64,000 nt of DNA. Origin: Epichloe hybrida (Eukaryota; Ascomycota; Sordariomycetes; Hypocreales; Clavicipitaceae). The stretch is from assembly GCA_019022495.1 (NCBI GenBank), contig JAFEKR010000001.1, positions 7,254,001 to 7,318,000 on the forward strand. Direction: 5' to 3'. The notes beneath the pieces are model-generated. The model was not told the origin of the DNA. It did not search any database and was given only the letters and a program-made list of their open reading frames with translations. The position numbers were made by a program, and so were the translations under genes. Shown one piece after another: positions 12,262 through 21,392 of the stretch; within the stretch, counting starts at the first letter, position 1; every line of letters starts with the position of its first letter.

Positions 12262-13166
12262 ATGCATATCTCCGGGGCTGCCGCCATCATCCTTCTCGTC
12301 AGCTCTGCTGCCGCCAGGGGAGTCGTCTACGACTGCAAGAACACGCCGCAAATCTGCCTCAACACCTGCTGGTCAATCAAGTGTAAGAAGAATGCCCAAA
12401 CTCTTCATGGCGGTGGCCAGAAGGACCGCAAGGAATCCAAGAAGTACGGCGACCGCAACCGCAACAGATGGGGTTATGGCTCCAAGCCCTGCATCAATGG
12501 CTGGGGCTGGACGACACCCGACAAGAAGAAGGCTACTTCTCCAGATGAATACCCCTATGCCTCTTCTAAGGAAGGCGGACAGCCTAACTTCCCGAACATC
12601 GTTTCTTTGCGATGTGTCCCCACTCAAGAGCAGAAAAGTAAGTTCATCCTCCAGGTATTCGCGTATGACGCAACTCGTTTTCAATGAATCACTAACATGC
12701 CGTCTTCTCCACAGTCCAAGGAGGCAAGCTCTCGGGCCTGGGTACCGACAAGAACTCGGGCACCTGGACCACCAAGTGGATCAACATCGATAAGCTGCCT
12801 CAGGATTGGTGTGGTCCCAAGCCTTCTTGCAAGAACGACGGTCACCAGTTCATCTCTGGCGGTCCCAAGGGTCCTTTCAAGCTAGATCCCAACCCTAAGA
12901 AGGTCCGCGACATTGGCTCTTACTCTGAGGATGGTACCAGCGCCTGGGTCGAAAGCCGCGATGTTGTCGAGGACGAGGACCTCGACGAGGTCGAGGCCCG
13001 TGACGTCGATGAGGAGGTCGACGAGTCTGAGGGTGACATCGAGGCTCGTGAAGCTGACGGCGAGTTTGAGGGTGACATCGAGGCTCGTGAAGCTGACGAC
13101 GAGACTGATGCCGAGACTGAGGCCACTGTTGAGGCCCGTGACGTCGAGGTTCCCTTCGAGTCTTGA
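12262..13166 (+). CDS. Secreted NucA/NucB-type deoxyribonuclease with acidic repeat tail
   Basis: Predicted 275-aa secreted protein. Exons are 12262-12637 and 12715-13166; the 77-nt intron has a CTAAC branch site at 12692. Residues 1-18 form a hydrophobic signal peptide ending AAA-RG. The middle carries the signature of the NucA/NucB sporulation nuclease family: 'DEYPYASSKEGG', then 'SLRCVPTQEQ' and 'QGGKLSG' across the splice junction. Several cysteines suggest disulfides. The family members are extracellular DNA endonucleases. The last about 75 residues are strongly acidic with repeated [IV]EAR[DE] units, two of them (DIEAREAD) in near-identical tandem. That tail is not part of the nuclease fold and may be processed or act as an intramolecular acidic arm (inference). 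The start was chosen because it gives the signal peptide directly after a CT-rich leader. Confidence 0.8.
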
Positions 13167-14141
13167 GCGTAGTATCAGTGTGTTTCCTCGCTCGCATAGT
13201 CTGGCCGGTGTCTGGTAAACTTGCAATGACAGAGTATCTCTCGTTCCCAATAGCTACGGTCTTTACTGTTTATTATTGTTTGCACACTGGATCTGCCAGT
13301 CCGTCTTTATAACAGAAAGTATTTCGTTGAATCGCAGCATTAAATTTGTCGAGTTGTTTTGCCAAGTCTCTGCAAATGCGTGAAAAGAACTCTTCCGAGA
13401 TGACTGACTGTGGGATAAACGGATTGGACCGCATTTCAAGTGTGCACCCGTTCTCCAATACCAATGTTTATGAAATAGAGTCCGTGTATTCAGATTGCCA
13501 TCCGGTATTCAGTAACAAGGCTCTGTTGAAATGAGTGAAGACTACAAGAACAATTGCAAACAAGTGGCGAATTTCACACGCACATTATCGAGCTCTCTCC
13601 CATGCGTCTTGAAGCCATGGTATGGTGGTGTTCTATAGTTCACTCGCGCACTGAGTGATGCTCGCGTTCGCGCTTACTCTGAGTCAGCTCGAGGTTGCCT
13701 TTTCGGTTGCGAGCCGAGAGGAAGTCGGGGGGCGGTGCATTGTGGACCGTGGTCGGGTCTGGTCGCTACTCTCGTCTCGTCGCTCGTCGATCGATCTGGG
13801 CCTTAGTAAGTGTGAGATGTGGGATGTGGGATGTGGGATGTGAGATGTGAGACGTGAGATGTGAGATGACGTCTGCCCTGGTGTTTGTTTGTTGGCTCCA
13901 GGTGAGAAGCTCCGAGAAGCTTTCTCGGTGCAACCCCAGCCCGGCCACAGCCCATAGCATCCATCAGCATCGCATCTATTTAAGGCTGCTGCAGCTCAGC
14001 TCTGCACTGCACTCAACGATTTGCTCTACAGAACAACAAGGCCAACCTGCCAATCCGCCCGACAACTCGCCCCCCGACGTGTTAGACGTGTCCGTCAAAA
14101 TTACCCGTCTGAGAGACTCGTTCGTGCTCCTGGTTTCGAAC
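13167..14141. other. Intergenic region with GGGATGT-type tandem repeat
   Basis: No gene is supported. At 13811-13868 a 7-bp unit (GATGTGG/GATGTGA) is repeated about eight times. The rest is the 3' flank of the nuclease gene and the leader of the next gene. Confidence 0.55.
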
Positions 14142-15465
14142 ATGGGTCCCACTCTTCGCAGCCAGGCCGCCAAAGACGTCAAGTTCCCAATCGTCTGCAC
14201 CACGGACATCGATCGCCAGGTTTGCCAAAGACTCCCTGCCGTGTCTGCCGTGTCTGCCGTGTCTCGCGAAATCCGACTCTCTGCTGCTATGCACATGCCA
14301 CTAACAGCCCTCGTCAGATTCTGAAAGATCTGGTGGCACGAGATGATGTCGTGCTCGTGGCCAAGCCCGACCTGTCCAAGCTGATAACGGGCCAAGACGA
14401 GCTGGATTCGTTCCGGCCGCCATTCACGGAGCATCTTCCAGAAGCTTCGGAGACGCTCCGGAAGTTCCTGGATGCGGCCAAGTCGAAGAACCAAATCAGT
14501 CGCAAAGCCTTTGTCGTCCTTGACAAGACCACGTCGGAGGATAAGAGAACATGCCAGATTGGGACGGATGGGCGAGAAGACGAGGATGCCGACGGGCTTC
14601 ATGTTGCCTTCCGCTGCACCATCTCCTCGATTCCTCCAGCCCTTGACGCCGTGAAACAGGCCGCTGAGCCCGTCAAGCTTGTTCGCGATTTGCGTGGTGA
14701 GGCTGCCATGATCGGCGGCGTGTGGGAGAAGCAACGAGCCGACGAGTTCCGAGCCAGACCGAAACGCATCCATGTCGGCGATTATCCCGTCCACGAGAAC
14801 TGGGATGAGTATAGCGGCCCGGACAGTCCGTTTACGGAAATCCCCTATTATCCCGTCTTTCAAACCGCCAAGATTGGTCTCGATGTAAGTGACATGTTGC
14901 TGTGGCCTGTGTCCACCCACCCACACACACACACACACACGCTTCGCTTCGTCGTGGCTGACACACGTGGGTCGTATCATGCTCTACGGATTAGACCATC
15001 AACCAATTCCTCAAAGAAACCTACGACCAGGATTGGGGCGAAGGCGACGAGGACGAGGGCGAGGAAAAGCGTGCTGTCCCCGGCGTCGCCTTTGTCTCTT
15101 CCATTGACGAAGCGCCATACCATGCAGGCAAGGCCGCTGCACCCCTGGAATCAGCCCCTCAGGTACCGTCCACATTGCTCGGAGCCTCTGCCGTCGAATG
15201 CGATGTCATTGCTCGCAGTCGCTTCCCCGCAGAGGGGTCGGAGATGAATTACAATCGCTTCATCGTCATTGACGAGTACACGGAGAAGGACAAGACTGTA
15301 ATCATTGCGGGGAATAATGAAGCCAAGGGTCAATTGCTGATGTCAAGATGTGATTTCAAGGGGGCTCTCATCTCGCTGGTGTCAATGGAGGAGACGGGCT
15401 TGACTTTAGAGCAGCAGTGCAACGAGGCCGTGCAGGAGGGCTCTGGTATTATTCACGGGCCATAA
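14142..15465 (+). CDS. Unrecognised 371-aa protein
   Basis: Three exons (14142-14219, 14318-14884, 14995-15465) join in frame through GT-AG introns of 98 and 110 nt; the first has a CACTAAC branch site and the second a CA microsatellite. I do not recognise the family. The product is soluble, with no signal peptide or membrane segment. Recognisable text includes 'FPIVCTTDIDRQILKDLV' near the start, 'PVHENWDEYSGPDSPFTEIPYYPVFQTAKIGLD' in the middle, and a hydrophilic 'DEDEGEEKR' stretch. The C-terminus has alternating hydrophobic strands ('NRFIVIDEYTEKDKTVIIAGN'). The weak 'FRC...' central part might relate to the DUF6924 family, but I cannot confirm this. The start is uncertain: the frame is open upstream, and 14142 is the first plausible ATG close to conserved-looking sequence. 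Confidence 0.6.
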
Positions 15466-15954
15466 AGGACGTGAGACGTGAGTATGGAAGAAGAAGCCAA
15501 GAAGCCAGATTGGCACAAATGGGAATTTCAAGAAGTGGTGCTTGCCAGCCATGAATTCTTGTCGCGAGTACACAAATCCAACGCAGCGGCAACACTTGGA
15601 GCCCAAGAAAATAAAATGACGTTCAGAGGCTCCTCGCAATAAGCAAGCTTTTAGTGTGAAACCATGTCCAGGATTGCTGAAAACCACGTCGACATCTGAG
15701 GTCCTTGAGGCGAATGCCACTGGCAGGCAGACTTCACGCCCCTGTGAGAGTTGGCAAGGGAAGCCTCCAGGATTTAATCCACTTCCGCCATTCCGAGTGG
15801 AGGTACTCCGTATCCCGCCATGGTTTCGCCTCGGACAACTACATAGACAACCCCCTCACTCGGGTGGGAGCAACTCGAAGGCTCCCGTGCAACGAACGCG
15901 GAATAACTTGTCAAAACACGGGTCGATTATCCCGGTCGGCGTGCCACGAAAACC
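15466..15954. other. Intergenic region between the 371-aa gene and the phosphodiesterase gene
   Basis: About 490 bp with no supported gene. It contains one TACTCCGTA motif at 15804-15812. The promoter of the downstream phosphodiesterase gene is presumably here. Confidence 0.45.
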
Positions 15955-17268
15955 ATGGCCAAGATGGCAGAGGGAGAGAGACGGGAGAGGCGCCTGCCCC
16001 AGGCCATTGCCCACAGGGGCTACAGCGCGTGCTGGCCCGAGAACACAATGGGCGCCTTCAAGGGCGCCGTCTCGGCGGGCGCGCATGCCATCGAGACGGA
16101 TGTGCATCTGACGGCTGATGGGGTGGCGGTCCTGTCGCATGTGAGTCAGTCAGTCATCATGTACGGATTGCATACTTTGGATTTTTCAAAGGGACCAGGA
16201 AGTGACTGACTTGCGCTCTCCCCCCCCCCCCCCCAATCCAGGACGCCAGACTCACCCGCTGCTTCGGCATCAACAGGGCCCTCAAGGACTGCACGTGGGA
16301 GTACGTCTCTGGGCTCGAAACCCTCCGCCAGCCCAGGCAGGGCTTGCCTCGCCTGCGGGATCTCCTGAGGTGGCTTGCCGAAGACGAAGACGACCACTCG
16401 GAGTCGGAGTCGGAGTCGGAGTCGGAGTCGGACGAGACAAGCCGGCCGTGGGTGCTGCTGGATATCAAGGTGCGTGCGTACGCGAATCCTGGGAGATTCT
16501 CCATCTTGGTTGGGAAGAAACCAGAACTGACTTTTTTTTTTTTGTTGGTGTCAACTCCTCCCGCCACGTTTCAAAGCTCGACGACGACGCCCAAGACATC
16601 GTCGACGCCATCGCAAGAGCCATTTCCCAAGTCCCCTCCTCCCGGACACCCTGGGAGAAGCGCATCCTCCTCGGCTGCTGGAACGTACGCAAACAATCTC
16701 GCTCCGACTTGCCATGATGGACGTGCTGACGACGAATGATTGACCAAAGGCATCCGTCCTGCAAGCCTGCCGCGGCACGCTCCCTGCCTTTCCCACCGCC
16801 CACATAGGGTACTCGCTCTCGTACGCGCGGCACTTCCTCCCCGTCCCGCACGTCTCCTTCAACTTGGCCTTTCACACGCTCGCGAGGCCCTTTTACGGGC
16901 GGCGCTTCATGCGGGACCTTGCTGGCATGGACCGTCCGCTGTATGCGTGGACCGTCAACCACCCTCGGTGGATGACGTGGTGCATCCGGCAGAATGTGGT
17001 TCTGCGGGGGGAGGGCAGTCCCGGGTCGGCCAAGGCCATCATCGATGGGGTAGTGACGGATGATCCGAGCCTGTATCTGGACGTGTGCAGGCGGTACGAG
17101 GATGAGCTGCATGGGGAGGCACGACGACGAGCTTCTTGGGGCGAAGCCGTTGGGCTGCTTGTTGACCTTGTCAAGAGACATGTTGCCGCGAAGCTGTTCT
17201 TCTGGTATAGGCGGCATGTGGAGGGCAAGTTGGATCATCTCGGTCAACGACGGGTAAAAGAGGAATAG
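15955..17268 (+). CDS. Glycerophosphodiester phosphodiesterase (PGC1-like phospholipase C)
   Basis: Predicted 346-aa GDPD-family enzyme that cleaves glycerophosphodiesters or phosphatidylglycerol. Exons are 15955-16140, 16242-16469, 16577-16684 and 16750-17268; all junctions are in frame. The catalytic start is visible: 'AIAHRGYSACWPENTMGAF' (His, Arg and Glu of the active site), 'AIETDVHLTADGVAVLSHD' (metal-binding Glu/Asp and catalytic His), then 'VLLDIK' and, after the third intron, a TIM-barrel strand region with 'YAWTVNH'. The overall layout resembles yeast Pgc1, which degrades phosphatidylglycerol. An in-frame (GAGTCG)n repeat in exon 2 codes a Ser-Glu run of about ten residues, a lineage insertion in the loop before 'WVLLDIK'. 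The first intron has 15 consecutive C just before its acceptor. The gene converges on RTF1, 251 bp away. Confidence 0.88.
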
Positions 17269-17396
17269 ATAGACGTTCTGGAATGGCTCCGCTACTATGG
17301 TCTATTACACCGCGTAACACTGGCTTTCCGTGTCGGTGCGGACTGTTTGTATTATACTCATCCATTGCAAATCAATCCGCCTCCCCAACCAACGCC

Positions 17397-17442
17397 ATGA
17401 ATGAATGAATGAATGACTGAATGAATTAATGCATGCATGCTC
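17397..17442. repeat. ATGA tetranucleotide microsatellite
   Basis: ATGA repeated about five times, then degenerate copies and an ATGC run, in the short gap between the convergent phosphodiesterase and RTF1 genes. Confidence 0.7.
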
Positions 17443-17519
17443 CCGAGCCTGCCTGATCCATCACCATTGCTTTGCGTATTGCCAGTCTTTGTTCTGTCCC
17501 TAGTTCAATGCCAAACGTT

Positions 17520-19598
17520 TTAGATTTCCACGTCAATGTCCAGATCCAGAGCACCAATTACGTCGTCGTCCATGAGCGGCTTGTGAATCGTCGGCACTCC
17601 TTTGCTCTCCGAGTAATTCTTCTCATGCAACTTGGCCAAGTGAGACTGCATCTCCGGCTTGGTCGCAGATACTTTGGGCGTGCCGTTGGCAGGAGTGCCG
17701 ACTTCGCTGCCGTTGGCCGATAGTTTCTGCGGCGTATCGTTCACGTTGTGCACAAACTTGGCTTTTGTTCGTAGTCGTCGTGAAGGGTCCTCGGCCACTT
17801 GTTCGCCCCGCTTCAGGGCCTTTTCAATCTCTCGTGATTTGGCCTTCTCCTTGAGCTGGGCCTTGCGGACCAGCTCTGCGTTCATTCGCCTGTTCTCGCG
17901 GTTGCGCTCTGCCAATCGGTCTTGTTCAGTGGTGGCTCTTGATGCGCCCAGATCTTTGGATGTGCCCAGGGTTGTTCTAAAGGCCAAGCGCTGGCTGCCG
18001 AGCTTCTCAAGTTCATCCTGGAGCTCCTGTGCCTTGGTCTCATCGCCTCGCGCCACGGCATCGTCCAACAACTTGCCGATGCGCTCGCGTTCAGCGGGAT
18101 CAAATCTGCGCTTCAGAGTGTTTCGTTTTGCAAGTCGGGCTTTGATCTCCTCATTCGTCCACTTGTGGTTGATGAGATTGTTGATATCATCAATCTTGTC
18201 TGTGAGGAATGCTTTTGTGGGGAGTTTGACGTTTTCATTGTTGCACGTCACTTGGTAGCGATTGAGTTCACCCTGGGGACAATGTCAGTGTTTGCGCTCC
18301 GTGTCAAATTCTGAACAAGCAGGCAAGGGGGGGGGTTAGCAGGCTTACCTCTGTGAATTTACCACTTGACGCAGCTATAAAAGGAAACTCCTTGACGGCC
18401 TTGCCGTGCGCTGCCTTGACGTACTGATCGGTCACAAAGGGTCCTTGTGGCCCCGTGAGCGCGTATGGTCGACTGTTGGAGAATCCTGAGAGAACTTTGT
18501 GTTAGTCGGGCTACATTAACCCTCCGACAGGTTGCGGGTGTAACAGTACCCTTGATGACTGCCATTCTATATTGCTCAACGCCTGTTTCGGGGTGCGGGC
18601 CCAAAGCAATGCGGATGTAGCATCCAGTAATCGCTGGCTCGAATCCAGGCGTGAAGCACACCTGGGCAAACTCGTTACGACCAAGTCGGACGCGCTCAAA
18701 GTCTTTCAACTCTGGCGGTGGTGCTTCTTTCTCTTCCTCCTTCTCTGGTGTCCTGGATCTGGCTCGACCAAAATCGTCATCGCTCTCTTCCCCATCGGAA
18801 TCCCGTCGTCCTGGGGAGTAATCACGTCCACGAGAATTGTCCTCCCTTCGTTTAGCCTTTGCAGCCCGAGCTCTTCGTAGAGAGTCCATGGCAGTCTCGG
18901 CCTTTCCCGTACGTTGACGCGAAGGCTTTCTCTGACCATCCTCGAGCTCGGCGGTATCGGCACTGCGCTTCTTCTTGACGCTTTTGCGCTCTTCGTTCTC
19001 CACCATCTGTCGGAGAAGGCGATTTTGGCGCTGGCGTTCAATCTCCGTGGTACGTTCTTCAAGAATCTGTTCTCGTTCAACTTCACGCATGGCCATGATT
19101 TCCGCCTTTTCTGCCTCGCTCATGAAAAGGCCATCGACGGGGTACTTTTCATCCTCGTCTGTTGCACCGCGTCGAGGTGCTACCGGCTCTGCATCCGAGT
19201 CGGACTCATCCATGGCAGCTGATGCTAGTGAGTTGGGTGATGAAGGTGTCGATAAACTAGATTAGCACCAGAACAAGATTCATCCCGTTAGCAAAGGGCC
19301 GCAAGAGACGACCGAAACGGGAAGACATGACATCCCTGAAGACTGTCCAGGAGTCGTTTATTTCACAATATCCGAATAGCGCTCGTGAACATCAACGATA
19401 ATGACGGTGAGTTACTTACGCTTCACCCTCTTCTTCTGAATCATCCTGCCTCGCCCGTCTCTTCGACTTCTTGGACCTGCCAGAATCTTTTTTCGTGTGG
19501 CGAGGCGACTCGGACCCCTCGCGACTTCGGCCCGCGGAGCCCTCATCTTCGGAGGCACCGCCTGCGAGGGCGAGAAGATCGTCATCAATGTCAGACAT
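17520..19598 (-). CDS. rtf1: RTF1, Paf1 complex subunit (Plus3 domain)
   Basis: Nuclear transcription-elongation factor of 591 aa; Rtf1 links the Paf1 complex to Spt5 and promotes histone H2B ubiquitination. Exons are 19598-19420, 19256-18550, 18485-18349 and 18272-17520; each join restores frame (179+707+137+753 nt). The N-terminus is acidic ('MSDIDDDLLALAGG', Ser/Glu-rich), as usual for the family. A coiled charged region ('EREQILEERTTEIERQRQNRLLRQM') precedes the Plus3 domain at about residues 236-375 ('LKDFERVRLGRNEFAQVCFTPGFEPAITGCYIRIALG', then 'YRMAVIKG/FSNSRPYAL', then 'LTDKIDDINNLI'). A C-terminal coiled coil with 'AERERIGKLLDDAVARGD' follows. The acceptor at 19257 is the one that keeps frame; nearer AG sites do not. 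It is divergent from COQ7 across 527 bp. Confidence 0.95.
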
Positions 19599-20125
19599 GG
19601 TGGTCAATCGTTGCACCGAGAAGCGATTCGACCGCTGGAAGGGGGTTCAAGACGTGTACGGGGTTAATGCAGAGACTTGGCGCCAGAGTAGGTGGCTGTA
19701 GAAACCGCCGGCAATATCACGCCAAGCAGGCGTACGAAAGCAAATTCTCGTGTCAGCTATGCGTTATCCAGAGATTGCCGGTCCAAGTCTATGTGGGAAT
19801 AGGCGAGAGAAGAGACAAGAGGGCGAGCAAAGGGCTGGAGCTGAATGCCAAAAAAAGAAAAGGCGGTTTTAGAGAATGAATAAAGCAGCTCCTATATTAT
19901 GTATGTAGTGAAGCTGGCGCGCGCGCAGCAGTGGCCATGTCACCAAACTCGGCGTAGCGTTTGTCCGGCCCAGCACCCCATATTAATGGCACGGTTCAAC
20001 AAAGCTGCCCAATCGGCAGGTCTCCCGCGCACGGCATCATCCATCCAAAGAATCTCGGCGTCATTATCTCGTCTCGCGATTCTCAAACTTAGTATCAAAC
20101 TTCACCAACGTCCTGCTCTGCAATC
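19599..20125. promoter_or_regulatory. Divergent promoter region rtf1 / coq7
   Basis: The 527-bp gap between the start codons of RTF1 (-) and COQ7 (+) must hold both promoters. It is GC-mixed with a GCGCGCGC patch at 19918-19925. No TATA box is evident on either side. No other gene is seen. Confidence 0.5.
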
Positions 20126-20967
20126 ATGTTCACCCCGCGGTGCCTCTCACGGCCCATCCGAGTCATTTCCCTCCGCAAATCGCCCTGCTCTCCAGCCTGC
20201 CGCGCATTATCAAACACAGCACAGCCATCACATGCCCCCGCGTCCGAGGCCTCCATCTCCAGTAAAAACGAGCCCAAGAAACTAAAGTCGTTGACCAAAG
20301 AACAGCGCGACTTTCTCTCCTCCGCCGTATGCATACATTCCACCACCTGCTTTCTCTAAATCGCGATTTCCTCACCGCAACGCCCAGTCGCCCAGCCCAG
20401 CCTGCGCTCCTCTCGATACTAACTACAACATAGCTCCGCGTGAATCAAGCGGGCGAACTGGCCGCCACACTCATCTACGCGGCCCAGACACCCCCCATCG
20501 TGCGCCAACATCCTCACCTCCGACCATTGATGAAGCACATGTATGAGCAAGAGGCAGGCCACTTCAAAACATTCAACAAGCTCATTCACAAACACCGTGT
20601 TCGTCCGACGGCGCTATACCCGCTGTGGTCCGTTCTCGCCACGGGGCTGGGCTGGTCCACGGCCCTCATGGGACGCGAGGCAGCCATGGCCTGTACAGAA
20701 GCTGTAGAGACAGAAATAGGGGATCACTACAACAACCAGATTCGGGAAATCCTGGCAATGATAGCTCAGTGGCAGGAGGAAGGGTACGAGGTGAGCGGAG
20801 AGATGCGCGACCTGGTCAATACGCTTAGAACGATACGAGATGAGGAGTTGGAGCACTTGGATCATGCCGTGGATAACGATGCCAAGAAGGCAGAACCCCA
20901 TTGGTTGTTAACAGGTGTAATTCGTGCAGGATGTAGAGGGGCTATTTGGGTCAGCGAGCGTGTTTAA
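20126..20967 (+). CDS. coq7: COQ7, 5-demethoxyubiquinone hydroxylase
   Basis: Mitochondrial di-iron monooxygenase of 244 aa that hydroxylates demethoxyubiquinone in coenzyme Q synthesis. Exons are 20126-20326 and 20434-20967 (107-nt intron, in frame). The first about 40 residues are Arg/Ser-rich without acids, a mitochondrial presequence. The catalytic core follows: 'LRVNQAGELAA' (first iron-binding Glu), 'YEQEAGHF' (E-x-x-H), 'AVETEIGDHY' (Glu), and 'DEELEHLDHA' (E-x-x-H), the complete six-ligand di-iron set of the family. Length matches fungal Coq7/Cat5. It shares a divergent promoter with RTF1. Confidence 0.96.
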
Positions 20968-21392
20968 TGACCCTTCTGCTTTTGCTGGAAAAACATGTTG
21001 CACTGTGTACAATACGAAGAAAAAAAACCCTCATTGTTGTGTAGGAAATGATAAGTGTGCTGAGATTGCACAGGAAAACTCTATAGAGAGTATCAGAGAG
21101 GAGCCCCAAGGTTGGCCCTGTTTGTTGCCAATAAGCAATAAAGGGAGAAACGAATCAAATAATACGCAACGCCAAATCTATACCCCCCTTGCGTTATGTA
21201 ATGTGAATGATGCCATTTTTCGAATGCTGCCAACGTGTGAGACTCCTGACGCAATGCAAATCAACTTCTGCGCTTCGATGCAACTCGCTCCCTTCCTTGG
21301 ATGCCCAACGTCTTCGAAAGGCTTCGACTAGTTGCTGTGGAACGATCAGTTGATGCCTGTTGCAGATAGCCAATTAAGGATGGGCCGACTTA
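20968..21392. other. Convergent 3' gap between coq7 and pld1
   Basis: 425 bp between convergent stop codons. It is AT-leaning with A-runs (21020-21027), presumably the 3' UTRs and polyadenylation signals of both genes. No gene is seen. Confidence 0.5.

Noticed and set aside
13976..14980. 334-codon open frame on the minus strand
   Set aside because: It lies antisense to the three-exon gene at 14142-15465, crosses its introns, has no domain, and its composition follows the codon pattern of the opposite strand.
12262..17268. Nuclease, unknown protein and phosphodiesterase as a functional cluster
   Set aside because: They share orientation only; spacing is ordinary and the predicted functions do not connect.
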